Made by a program: the position numbers and the translations under genes
Assembly: GCF_031880315.1 (NCBI RefSeq)
Contig: NZ_CP134771.1
Coordinates: forward strand, 3,498,501 to 3,562,500
Direction: 5' to 3'
DNA: 64,000 nucleotides
DNA from: Pseudomonas baltica
GTDB lineage: Bacteria; Pseudomonadota; Gammaproteobacteria; Pseudomonadales; Pseudomonadaceae
Notes under the pieces: generated by a model
Databases searched by the model: none
Seen by the model: the letters and a program-made list of their open reading frames with translations, nothing else
What the model was told of the DNA's origin: nothing
Shown: piece after piece, positions 1 through 7,589 of the stretch
Numbering within the stretch: position 1 is the first letter of the stretch
Layout: the number at the start of each line of letters is the position of its first letter

Positions 1-1
1 C

Positions 2-256
2 GACGATATCCCCCTGACGGACCCGAAGTCGGGTTGCACCCAGCAGATCACGGAGCGCAACGGCAATGTCTGGAAGTTTCGCTTCAGCTGCCCGAAAGCG
101 CAGGGCACCGGGCAGGCGCAGTTTCTCAGTGATCGCGAGTTCACCACCAATGTGGTCGGGACATTCAACGCGACGGGTACTCAGCAGAAGGGCAGCATGA
201 ATACGCGTGCGGTGTGGAAGGGGCCTAACTGCGGGGCGGTGAAGCCGCGTACTTGA
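2..256 (+). CDS. DUF3617-type protein, C-terminal part only
   Basis: The window opens inside this gene; 84 codons of the C-terminus are read before TGA at 254-256. The fragment contains a GCTQQITERNG stretch, an NVWKFRFSC stretch and a closing KGPNCGAV. Paired cysteines with a central W-K-F strand resemble DUF3617 proteins, small exported proteins of unknown function in Proteobacteria. The signal peptide and start lie outside the window. The gene is followed directly by a REP element. The family call rests on the C-terminal pattern alone. Confidence 0.6.
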   Translation, partial: DDIPLTDPKSGCTQQITERNGNVWKFRFSCPKAQGTGQAQFLSDREFTTNVVGTFNATGTQQKGSMNTRAVWKGPNCGAVKPRT

Positions 257-280
257 GTCGGGTTTTATAGTGACTGGGCT

Positions 281-357
281 GACGCGTTCGCGGGCAAGCC
301 CGGCTCCCACAAGATCTACAGCCCTGTGGGAGCAAGGCTTGCCCGCGAGGGCGTCAG
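281..357. repeat. REP palindromic pair
   Basis: Two inverted copies of the Pseudomonas REP unit (core GGGAGCAAGGCTTGCCCGCG) face each other around a short spacer, so the transcript would fold into a long hairpin. It sits between two convergent genes, the usual place for such units. Confidence 0.9.
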
Positions 358-362
358 CGGCC

Positions 363-725
363 TCACCGCAGTCCGGGGATCAGCCACTTGCCCAGGCTTT
401 TCTGCTCACAAAACGGCCGCAGATAGGCGGCATCGCTGGCAACGCCGTAATAGTGGATATCCTGGCGGTACGGCATGTTATCCACATGGGCATCGCTGCA
501 CACCCCGAAGGCCCCCTGCGGACACTGTTCCACATACTGCACGCTGACTTTCTGGCCCGGCAGGTTTGGCTCGCAGAAGCCGTCGTGGAACAGCTGTTGC
601 GGGATGCTCACGTTCTGCTGGCATACTTGCACGTCCAGGTGCTCGGCCTGGGTGTGCACCACACAGGCTTCGGCCAGCACCTGGGCACTGGCGCACAGCG
701 ACACCAGCGCCGCCGCCAGCGGCAT
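363..725 (-). CDS. Small secreted Cys-rich protein, unknown function
   Basis: The predicted product has 120 residues. The start at 725 is chosen because GAGAGAAGG lies six bases upstream; longer starts at 755 or 767 lack a ribosome site. Residues 1-18 (MPLAAALVSLCASAQVLA) form a signal peptide. The mature chain has six cysteines, enough for three disulfides, which fits a periplasmic location. No family was recognised. It is divergent from the CobW-like GTPase, whose ATG is 28 bp away, so the two share one very short promoter region. Confidence 0.7.
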   Translation of the reverse strand: MPLAAALVSLCASAQVLAEACVVHTQAEHLDVQVCQQNVSIPQQLFHDGFCEPNLPGQKVSVQYVEQCPQGAFGVCSDAHVDNMPYRQDIHYYGVASDAAYLRPFCEQKSLGKWLIPGLR

Positions 726-753
726 CGATAACCTTCTCTCAAAGCCTTTGAAC

Positions 754-1737
754 ATGCTGCAGAACATCCCTACTCATGTGATTGCCGGGCCCTTGGGCGC
801 GGGCAAGACCAGCCTTATCCGCCAGTTGATGGCGCAGCGGCCAGCAGGTGAACGCTGGGCAGTGCTGATCAACGAATTCGGCCAGGTCGGCCTCGATGCG
901 GCGTTACTGACCACGGCGCAAGATGGTATCGCACTCGGCGAAGTGGCGGGAGGGTGCTTGTGCTGCGTCAATGGCGCGCCTTTCCAGATCGGTCTGGGCC
1001 GGCTGTTACGTCAGTCCAGACCACAGCGGTTATTCATCGAGCCGTCAGGGCTGGGGCATCCGGCGCAGTTGCTCAAGCAATTGAACGAGGCGCCGTGGGC
1101 CGGGGTATTGGACGTGCAACCGAGCATCATGGTGCTCGACGCTGAGGCCCTGGCCTGCGGACGACCTTTGCCGCCATCGCAGCAGGAAGCGCTGGCCGGG
1201 GCGGGATTGCTGGTGATGAACAAATCACGTGAGGTGAGTGGGGATAAACGCCTGAGGATATCTGCGTCGTTGCCTGCGGTGCCTTTGTACTGGACAGATG
1301 AGGGGCAGGTCCCCTTATCGGCAATGCTTCTTGCAATTCATGGCCAGAGCCTGCTCCAACGGGGGGATGCGGTGTCCATAGGTGAGGGGGCTCTGACCGC
1401 GAAGACCTCCGTTTATCCACAGCTGCTGCTGCCGGGCCACCCGATCCGGCAAATCAATCCACAGCCTGATAGCTGGAGCATCGGCTGGCGCTGGCATGCC
1501 TCGAGTGTATTCGATCCGCTCAAGGTCGAAACTTGGCTGAAAAACCTCGCGTGGCAGCGGGCGAAGATGGTTATCCACAGCACCGAGGGTTGGCAGTCGT
1601 TGAACGCCGTGGATAACTTGATCCCGACGTGGAAAACCAGCGAATGGCGCAAGGACTCGCGTATCGAGCTGATTTTCAGTGCGCCTCAGGACGAGGCGAC
1701 GCTGGATGCGGGCCTGCGCCAAACGCTGCTCCAGTAG
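754..1737 (+). CDS. CobW/YjiA-family GTPase (COG0523), putative metallochaperone
   Basis: The product has 327 residues when started at ATG 754. It carries a P-loop GPLGAGKT at residues 12-19, the family's metal-binding motif CLCC (C68, C70, C71) in GGCLCCV, and the EPSG switch at 96-99. These define COG0523 GTPases, which deliver metals, often zinc, to client proteins. The base-specificity motif reads NKSR rather than NKxD. There is no His-rich stretch. Length matches E. coli YjiA (about 318). Its TAG stop is the first triplet of a palindromic repeat. The metal and client cannot be read from the sequence. Confidence 0.85.
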   Translation: MLQNIPTHVIAGPLGAGKTSLIRQLMAQRPAGERWAVLINEFGQVGLDAALLTTAQDGIALGEVAGGCLCCVNGAPFQIGLGRLLRQSRPQRLFIEPSGLGHPAQLLKQLNEAPWAGVLDVQPSIMVLDAEALACGRPLPPSQQEALAGAGLLVMNKSREVSGDKRLRISASLPAVPLYWTDEGQVPLSAMLLAIHGQSLLQRGDAVSIGEGALTAKTSVYPQLLLPGHPIRQINPQPDSWSIGWRWHASSVFDPLKVETWLKNLAWQRAKMVIHSTEGWQSLNAVDNLIPTWKTSEWRKDSRIELIFSAPQDEATLDAGLRQTLLQ

Positions 1738-1816
1738 CGAGGGGCTTGCCCCTGATGCAGCGCGTCGGTCACACCGATGATGCCTGTACCCGTTTCGGGA
1801 GCAAGCGCCCTCGCTA
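1735..1816. repeat. TAGCGAGGGG-type inverted repeat, copy 1
   Basis: TAGCGAGGGGCTTGCCCC at the left is mirrored by GGGAGCAAGCGCCCTCGCTA at the right. The family differs from the REP unit. Two more copies lie at 7483-7549 and 56224-56309. The left end overlaps the stop codon of the CobW-like gene. Confidence 0.8.
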
Positions 1817-1827
1817 AAAAGGGCGGG

Positions 1828-2217
1828 TCAGGGGCGCCAGCGTTTGTGTTCCTGGCGCCACTGGCTCATCTCGATCACTTCAGCCGTGGCCTGGGTCTTG
1901 ATTTCGAACGGGTAGGGCGCCAGCTCGATCGTCGCCGAATGGGGGCCGAACTGCGTGATCGTCCCCGGGTGGCGCTGCTCACCGGTGACGGTGAATTCGA
2001 AGGTATAGATCCGCGCCAAGCGCTTGCGACCATTGCCATCACGGGCGAAAGTCATGCGTTTGAACGCGACGTTTTCGTCGAGCAGTTCGAGGTCGAGCTT
2101 GGCGCAATGCTGCTTGACCCTCGCCAGCGCCTTTTCCCGTAATCCATGGTTATGCCACAGCCATGCCGCACCGGTGGCGAGCAACATCAGCACTAACATA
2201 TTTCCGAGGGTCAACAT
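1828..2217 (-). CDS. DUF3301 family protein
   Basis: The product has 129 residues. An N-terminal membrane segment (about residues 4-21, MLVLMLLATGAAWLW) is followed by a soluble part with the DUF3301 signature: C-x-K-L-x-L-L-D-E-N-V-A-F-K-R (38-53), then RLARIYTFEFTVTGEQRHPG. The family is a conserved gammaproteobacterial membrane-anchored protein of unknown function. It stands alone on its strand, divergent from pdxY. Confidence 0.8.
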   Translation of the reverse strand: MLTLGNMLVLMLLATGAAWLWHNHGLREKALARVKQHCAKLDLELLDENVAFKRMTFARDGNGRKRLARIYTFEFTVTGEQRHPGTITQFGPHSATIELAPYPFEIKTQATAEVIEMSQWRQEHKRWRP

Positions 2218-2334
2218 CGACGAATGCTCCGATAAGTACGCTCAGCTTAACTGTGTCTTCGGTCTGTCGTACAGGGTACTTTTGGCGCCATACTGCGCGC
2301 CTGAATTTTCCGCAGACTGCTCCAGGGTTTTTTC

Positions 2335-3207
2335 ATGAAACGTACGCCACATCTGCTCGCCATCCAGTCCCACGTGGTGTTCGGCCATGCCGGTAACAGC
2401 GCCGCGGTGTTCGCCATGCAGCGGGTCGGGGTCAATGTCTGGCCGCTGAACACCGTGCAATTCTCCAACCACACACAGTATGGTCAGTGGACGGGAGAAG
2501 TGCTGGCTTCCGAGCAGATTCCTGCGCTGGTCGACGGCATCGCCGGGATTGGCGAACTCGGCAACTGCGATGGCGTGCTCAGTGGCTATCTGGGCAGCCC
2601 GGCGCAGGGTCGGGCGATCCTCTCGGTGGTGCAGCGGATCAAGGCGGCCAATCCGAAGGCCTTGTACCTCTGCGACCCAGTAATGGGCCATCCGGAGAAG
2701 GGCTGCAGTGTGGCGCCTGAGATCAGCGATTTTCTCCTCGATGAAGCGGTAGCAGCGGCGGATCTGCTGTGCCCCAACCAGTTGGAGCTCAATACTTTCT
2801 GTGGTCGTGCCGCGCAGTCGCTGGACGATTGCGTCGCCATGGCGCGTTCGCTGTTGGCTCGCGGACCGCAAGCAGTGCTGGTGAAACACTTGGCCTATCC
2901 CGGCAAGCGCCCGGAAGATTTCGAGATGCTACTGGTGACTGCGCAAGGCAGCTGGCTGGTGCGGCGCCCGTTGCTGGCATTTGCGCGCCAACCCGTAGGC
3001 GTGGGCGACCTCACGTCGGGTGTGTTCCTCGCCCGCGTATTGCTGGGCGACGAACTGGTCAGCGCCTTCGAGTTCGCTGCCGCTGCGGTGCACGAAGTGC
3101 TGCTCGAAACCCAGGCCTGCGCCAGCTACGAGCTGGAACTGGTGCGGGCGCAGGATCGTATCGTGCACCCGCGGGTGCGGTTCGAAGCAGTGCGGTTGGC
3201 GGAGTGA
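2335..3207 (+). CDS. pdxY: Pyridoxal kinase PdxY
   Basis: The enzyme phosphorylates pyridoxal with ATP in the vitamin B6 salvage pathway, in the cytoplasm. The product has 290 residues, normal for PdxY. It starts with the ribokinase-fold motif [18 protein letters not shown], continues with [13 protein letters not shown], and has the C-terminal anion-hole and catalytic motif [10 protein letters not shown] near residue 223 with its Asp. These residues distinguish it from PdxK and ThiD. It appears to be monocistronic: a DUF3301 gene diverges upstream and a REP element follows. Confidence 0.93.
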   Translation: MKRTPHLLAIQSHVVFGHAGNSAAVFAMQRVGVNVWPLNTVQFSNHTQYGQWTGEVLASEQIPALVDGIAGIGELGNCDGVLSGYLGSPAQGRAILSVVQRIKAANPKALYLCDPVMGHPEKGCSVAPEISDFLLDEAVAAADLLCPNQLELNTFCGRAAQSLDDCVAMARSLLARGPQAVLVKHLAYPGKRPEDFEMLLVTAQGSWLVRRPLLAFARQPVGVGDLTSGVFLARVLLGDELVSAFEFAAAAVHEVLLETQACASYELELVRAQDRIVHPRVRFEAVRLAE

Positions 3208-3228
3208 ACCTGGCTTTTGTTCTGCCTG

Positions 3229-3308
3229 GGCCGCCCTCTTCGTGAGCAAGCCCACAGATCCCAGGTCTTACACCTGTGGGAGCAAGGCTTGCCCGCGAAG
3301 GCGTCAGT
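3229..3308. repeat. REP palindromic pair
   Basis: A diverged left copy (TTCGTGAGCAAGCCCACAG) and a canonical right copy (TGTGGGAGCAAGGCTTGCCC) are inverted between the convergent ends of pdxY and the thioesterase gene. Confidence 0.85.
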
Positions 3309-3318
3309 GGCTGCGGCC

Positions 3319-3804
3319 TTAAAGGGCATCGCCCTTGATATCCTGATAGCGCTTTTCCAGTTCCTGACGAATCTGGCGGCGCTGCTGGGCCTGCATGTAG
3401 CGGCGCTTGCCTTCGCCGCTTTCCGGTTGCAGCGGCGGTACCTGGGCGGGTTTGCGCTGGTCATCGACCGCCACCATCGTGAAGAAGCAGCTGTTGGTAT
3501 GGCGTACCGAGCGCTCGCGGATGTTTTCGGTGACGACCTTGATGCCCACTTCCATGGACGTGTTGCCGGTGTAGTTGACCGAGGCCAGGAACGTCACCAG
3601 CTCACCGACATGAATCGGCTCGCGGAAAATCACCTGATCCACCGACAGGGTCACCACGTAGCGACCGGCATAACGGCTGGCGCAGGCGTAGGCCACTTCG
3701 TCGAGGTACTTGAGGAGTGTGCCGCCGTGCACGTTGCCAGAAAAGTTGGCCATGTCCGGTGTCATCAGGACAGTCATCGATAGCTGGGCGTTTCCAGGTT
3801 CCAT
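3319..3804 (-). CDS. Acyl-CoA thioesterase, hotdog fold
   Basis: The enzyme hydrolyses acyl-CoA to free acid and CoA. Started at MEPGNAQL the product has 161 residues, usual for the acyl-CoA thioesterase II / cytosolic thioester hydrolase group; a longer frame upstream reaches 3957 but lacks family sequence. The hotdog active-site stretch N24-x-H26-G-G followed by D35 (NVHGGTLLKYLDE) is intact. The C-terminus (RRYMQAQQRRQIRQELEKRYQ) is a charged helix seen in pseudomonad members. The substrate is not evident. A second, different thioesterase is at 39195-39596. Confidence 0.85.
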   Translation of the reverse strand: MEPGNAQLSMTVLMTPDMANFSGNVHGGTLLKYLDEVAYACASRYAGRYVVTLSVDQVIFREPIHVGELVTFLASVNYTGNTSMEVGIKVVTENIRERSVRHTNSCFFTMVAVDDQRKPAQVPPLQPESGEGKRRYMQAQQRRQIRQELEKRYQDIKGDAL

Positions 3805-4049
3805 AGTGTGCTCACGGTAATTTGCTGTTGAGTGTCGGCACGCTCTATGGCGCTTGTGCCCATATTCACAATCCCATCTCTTTCGGGACGCTGGCAGCCC
3901 GAGGCTCGTCACGCGCGCAGGGTAAAAAACGCGTGGTGAAGCGATCTGTTTCAACATATTGCACCGGGCAGACAGCCCGAGTCTCGGTGTTATCTTGAAT
4001 GCACCCCATTGATGGGGTCAATTTCCCTGGCCATCATGGAGGACTCAGC

Positions 4050-5798
4050 GTGCATGCCATCAGTTTTATTCAGGACCTGGCCGTGATCATGCTGGTCGCC
4101 GGCGTGGTCACCATCATTTTCCACAGGCTCAAGCAGCCTGTCGTGCTCGGCTATATCGTCGCCGGTTTCATCATCGGCCCGCATACCCCTCCGTTCAGCC
4201 TGATCCACGATGAAGACACTATCAAGACCCTCGCCGAACTGGGGGTGATCTTCCTGATGTTCAGCCTGGGGCTGGAATTCAGCTTGCGCAAGTTGTTCAA
4301 GGTCGGAGCCACCGCGTTTATTGCCGCGTTCCTCGAGATTGCCTTGATGATCTGGCTGGGCTACGAGATCGGCAGCGCCTTTGGCTGGAGCGCCATGGAC
4401 TCGCTGTTTCTGGGGGCCATCCTGGCGATCAGCTCGACCACCATCATCGTCAAGGCGCTCAACGACCTCAACATGAAGCATCAGCGCTTCGCTCAACTGA
4501 TCTTCGGCGTGTTGATCGTCGAGGACATTCTCGGCATCGGCATCATCGCGTTGCTGTCGGGCATTGCAGTGAGCGGTAGTGTGAGCTCCGGTGAAGTGTT
4601 CTCCACGGTCGGCAAGCTGTCGCTGTTCATGGTGGTGGCGCTGGTCATCGGTATCCTGGTAGTGCCGCGTCTGCTGGCCTATGTAGCGAAGTTCGAGAGC
4701 AACGAGATGCTTCTGGTGACCGTGCTGGGGTTGTGTTTCGGCTTCTGTCTGCTGGTGGTCAAGCTGGAATACAGCATGGTATTGGGGGCATTTCTGATTG
4801 GCGCGATCATGGCCGAATCAAAGCAGCTGGTGAAGATCGAGCACTTGGTGGAACCGATCCGCGACATGTTCAGTGCCATCTTCTTCGTTGCCATCGGCCT
4901 GATGATCGATCCGGCTATCCTGGTGGCCTACGCCTGGCCGATCGCGGTGATCACCGTGGCAGTGGTGCTCGGCAAGGTACTGACCTGTGGGCTGGGCGCC
5001 TTTATCGCAGGCAATGACGGCCGAACTTCCTTGCGGGTGGGCATGGGCTTGTCACAGATCGGCGAGTTCTCATTCATCATCGCAGCACTGGGCATGACCT
5101 TGCAGGTGACCAGTGACTTCCTCTATCCCGTGGCGGTAGCCGTTTCGGCGATCACCACCTTGCTCACGCCTTATCTGATCCGTGCCGCGGACCCGCTGTC
5201 GCTGAAGCTGGCGGCGGTCATGCCAGTGCGTATGGCCAGGGTGTTTGGTATCTACGGCGAATGGCTGCGCAGTATTCAGCCGCGGGGCGAGGGTGCGCTG
5301 CTGGCGTCGATGATCCGGCGAATCCTGTTGCAGGTGGGCGTCAATTTGGCGCTGGTGGTGGCCTTGTTTTTCTGTGGGGGGTATTTCGCCGAACAGATTG
5401 GTGAGTACCTGAGCGCGTGGATCAATGACGGGGGCTGGCACAAAGCGTTGATTTGCGGTGCGGCCCTGCTGTTATCGTTACCGTTTTTGATCGCGGCGTA
5501 CCGCAAGCTCAAGGCGCTGGCGATGCTGCTGGCAGAGATGGGCGTCACGCCGGAAATGGCCGGGCGGCATACTGCGCGGGTACGGCGGATCATTGCTGAA
5601 GTGATTCCGGTACTGGCGCTGGTAGTGATTTTCGTGCTGTTGGCGGGGCTGTCGGCGAGCATATTGCCCAGTACCGAGCTGCTGCTGGGGATCGCCTTGA
5701 TCGCGGCGGTGCTGGTGGCGGTGCTGTGGCGGTGGTTCGTGCGCTTGCATACGCGCATGCAGGTCGCGTTGTTGGAGACGCTCAACCAGAATCCCTGA
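4050..5798 (+). CDS. CPA2-family monovalent cation:proton antiporter, without RCK domain
   Basis: An inner-membrane cation/proton exchanger of the Kef/YbaL type. The GTG at 4050 is chosen because GGAGG lies seven bases upstream, giving 582 residues. Residues 1-385 form the Na/H exchanger fold with family motifs GYIVAGFIIGP, ELGVIFLMFSLGLEF and AISSTTIIVKAL. After residue 400 the protein does not continue into a TrkA-N/RCK regulatory domain as Kef proteins do. It has about four further membrane helices (for example VNLALVVALFFCGGYF and VIPVLALVVIFVLLAGL). Gating would therefore differ from glutathione-gated Kef channels. The transported ion is unknown. Confidence 0.85.
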   Translation: MHAISFIQDLAVIMLVAGVVTIIFHRLKQPVVLGYIVAGFIIGPHTPPFSLIHDEDTIKTLAELGVIFLMFSLGLEFSLRKLFKVGATAFIAAFLEIALMIWLGYEIGSAFGWSAMDSLFLGAILAISSTTIIVKALNDLNMKHQRFAQLIFGVLIVEDILGIGIIALLSGIAVSGSVSSGEVFSTVGKLSLFMVVALVIGILVVPRLLAYVAKFESNEMLLVTVLGLCFGFCLLVVKLEYSMVLGAFLIGAIMAESKQLVKIEHLVEPIRDMFSAIFFVAIGLMIDPAILVAYAWPIAVITVAVVLGKVLTCGLGAFIAGNDGRTSLRVGMGLSQIGEFSFIIAALGMTLQVTSDFLYPVAVAVSAITTLLTPYLIRAADPLSLKLAAVMPVRMARVFGIYGEWLRSIQPRGEGALLASMIRRILLQVGVNLALVVALFFCGGYFAEQIGEYLSAWINDGGWHKALICGAALLLSLPFLIAAYRKLKALAMLLAEMGVTPEMAGRHTARVRRIIAEVIPVLALVVIFVLLAGLSASILPSTELLLGIALIAAVLVAVLWRWFVRLHTRMQVALLETLNQNP

Positions 5799-5823
5799 CG
5801 GCCGGTATCTCGGCTGATGCCGC

Positions 5824-5914
5824 TGGCCCCTTCGCGAGCAGAGCGCGCCCACAGCTGGACGGCTCAGGCGCAGTCAATACTATGGGAGCAGGGCTTGCCC
5901 GGCGAAGGGGCCAC
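5824..5914. repeat. REP palindromic pair
   Basis: GGCCCCTTCGCGAGCA on the left and GGGAGCAGGGCTTGCCCGGC then GAAGGGGCC on the right form an inverted pair between convergent genes. Confidence 0.85.
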
Positions 5915-5944
5915 TCGATTCACCGGATCGGTAAGCGGCAGTAC

Positions 5945-6352
5945 TCAGCTTTCCAGCCAGACATCCCGCGCCCAGTGCCACACCGACTCCCAGCTTTCTT
6001 CGGTGACCAGCTCTTCTTCTGCGCTCCACAGCACCACGGTGCCATCTTCTTCAACGCAGTAATAGTCATCGCCGTCCTGGCAGATCGGGATCAGCTCGCG
6101 AGGCACGCCGATGTCCCAGGCGGTTGAGGCCACATCAGGCAGATAGGTGTGCGACGCTGGATCGGTCACAGTCACCGGCTCCAGGCTGCCATAAACTACA
6201 TCACTAACCGTCAGCAAAAATTCCTTGAATACAAAAGGAATGTTGATGAACAACTGCTCTTCGATCTCGACCAACTGGTCCTCGTCGGGCAATTCAAGGG
6301 GTACGGGCACCGGTTCGTTGGCTTCCCGCAGTTGTTCGATGACTTCTTCCAC
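5945..6352 (-). CDS. SMI1/KNR4 (SUKH) family protein
   Basis: The product has 135 residues and a strongly acidic character. It shows the SUKH pattern: an N-terminal IEEQLFINIPFVFKEFLLTVSDV (residues 30-52) followed by WDIGVPRELIPICQDGDDYYCV and DGTVVLWS. Many SUKH proteins are immunity proteins to polymorphic toxins, but this one has no toxin neighbour here and also occurs as a solitary housekeeping-type gene in pseudomonads. Function is therefore left open. A terminator for the upstream Tim44-like gene separates the two. Confidence 0.8.
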   Translation of the reverse strand: MEEVIEQLREANEPVPVPLELPDEDQLVEIEEQLFINIPFVFKEFLLTVSDVVYGSLEPVTVTDPASHTYLPDVASTAWDIGVPRELIPICQDGDDYYCVEEDGTVVLWSAEEELVTEESWESVWHWARDVWLES

Positions 6353-6430
6353 GTCGTGCTACCTCTCAGTCCAAATACGCGATGCGGTTATACCTTAGCT
6401 GGATATTAGTGCAATCCCACAAAAGCAAAA

Positions 6431-6450
6431 CCCCGAGCAGATGCTCGGGG
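6431..6450 (-). terminator. Intrinsic terminator of the Tim44-like gene
   Basis: CCCCGAGCA-GA-TGCTCGGGG is a perfect 9-bp stem. Read leftward it is followed by TTTTGCTTTT, so it ends transcription of the gene that stops at 6489. Read rightward only TTT follows. Confidence 0.85.
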
Positions 6451-6488
6451 TTTGCGGGTGCAAGGTTTCATGTAGAAACTTGCCAAGG

Positions 6489-7349
6489 TCAGCCGTTCTG
6501 ACGGATACCAGCGACCAGCCAAGGCTGGTTCTCACCAACGGCACGTTCCATGTTCCAGCTTTCGCTGAACACTTCGCCTTGGTCGAAACGCGAGTTTTTC
6601 GACACGCCGCTGAACGTCAGGGTAGCGATGGTCTTGTCGGCGCGATCGTCGACACCATCCAGTTGCACATGGAGGTCGTCAATGAAAGTGGACTGGAAGC
6701 CGTCACCCAGGCTAGCGCGTTCCTGTTTGAGGAACTGCAGCATTTGCGGGGTCACGAACTCGGAGATCTTGTCCATTTCGTTGGCGTCCCAATGCTGCTG
6801 CAGCGACTGGAAGTGAGCACGGGCGGCAGCGACGAAGTTCTCTTCATTGAACCAGGCCGGGGCGTTGATTACCGGACGAGCGGGAGCAGGCGAACCACCG
6901 CCGAAGATCGAATTCTGTGCCGGTTGGGCAGGTTGTTCGAAAACTTCACGCTGATACGGCGAGCCAGCACCGGCCATTTGCGCGCCCTCTTGCTGCTTGC
7001 GACGGCGAGCGGCGATGAAACGGAAGATCAGGAAGGCGATGACGGCCATGATCAGGATGTCGAAGAACTGCATGCCCTGGAAGCCGCCACCCATGAACAT
7101 GGAAGCGAGCAGTCCGCCAGCGGCGAGGCCGGCCAGAGGGCCCAACCAGCGCGAAGCGCCGCCGGCCGCGGCAGGTGGGCGACCGGCAGCCGATGGGCTG
7201 GCAGCGGGAGCGCTAGGCGATGCCTGGCGAGTCTGATGGCTTGGAGCAGCGCCGAAGCTTTGACCGCCACCGAAGCGCTTGGCATTGGCGTCGATGCTCA
7301 TCGTCAAGCCGATGCACAGCGCCAGAGCGATGCTAAGAAAACGTTGCAT
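6489..7349 (-). CDS. Tim44-like domain membrane protein
   Basis: The product has 286 residues; the ATG at 7349 has GGGAA seven bases upstream. A signal-like N-terminus (MQRFLSIALALCIGLTMSIDANA) is followed by a Gly/Ser/Ala/Pro-rich stretch. Then come two hydrophobic segments near residues 70-90 and 94-113, a basic RRRKQQ stop-transfer, and a Tim44/TIM44-like domain at about 165-283 (FVAAARAHFQSLQQHWDANEMDKISEFVTP). Bacterial Tim44-like proteins are inner-membrane proteins of largely unknown role. It is monocistronic, closed by the terminator at 6431-6450. Confidence 0.85.
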   Translation of the reverse strand: MQRFLSIALALCIGLTMSIDANAKRFGGGQSFGAAPSHQTRQASPSAPAASPSAAGRPPAAAGGASRWLGPLAGLAAGGLLASMFMGGGFQGMQFFDILIMAVIAFLIFRFIAARRRKQQEGAQMAGAGSPYQREVFEQPAQPAQNSIFGGGSPAPARPVINAPAWFNEENFVAAARAHFQSLQQHWDANEMDKISEFVTPQMLQFLKQERASLGDGFQSTFIDDLHVQLDGVDDRADKTIATLTFSGVSKNSRFDQGEVFSESWNMERAVGENQPWLVAGIRQNG

Positions 7350-7482
7350 TAGAATTCCCATAGAGTGGATTGCACGTGAGCCATCTTGCACAGGTGGCTG
7401 TGCCGTGACTAGTGACAGATTGTTTCGAGCTTTTACAGGATCTCGGATAACCGCACGTGTGATGGACTGAGGGTCACCCGGG

Positions 7483-7549
7483 TAGCGAGGGGGGTTGCCC
7501 CCGACAGGCCGTGTCAGGCACACCGCAATCGGGGACTGGCCCCTCGCTA
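7483..7549. repeat. TAGCGAGGGG-type inverted repeat, copy 2
   Basis: TAGCGAGGGG (7483-7492) and CCCCTCGCTA (7540-7549) are perfect 10-bp arms, with GGTTGCCCCC and GGGGACTGG extending the pairing inward. It lies downstream of uvrD and upstream of the Tim44-like gene. The rest of the 240-bp gap (7350-7589) shows nothing else. Confidence 0.8.
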
Positions 7550-7589
7550 CAGGGTCGTCGGTCAGGCTGCTGATTGACCCATGGCTGCG

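Noticed and set aside
3805..3957. N-terminal extension of the first thioesterase
   Set aside because: The extra 51 residues are basic, unlike the family, and the hotdog protein starts properly at 3804.
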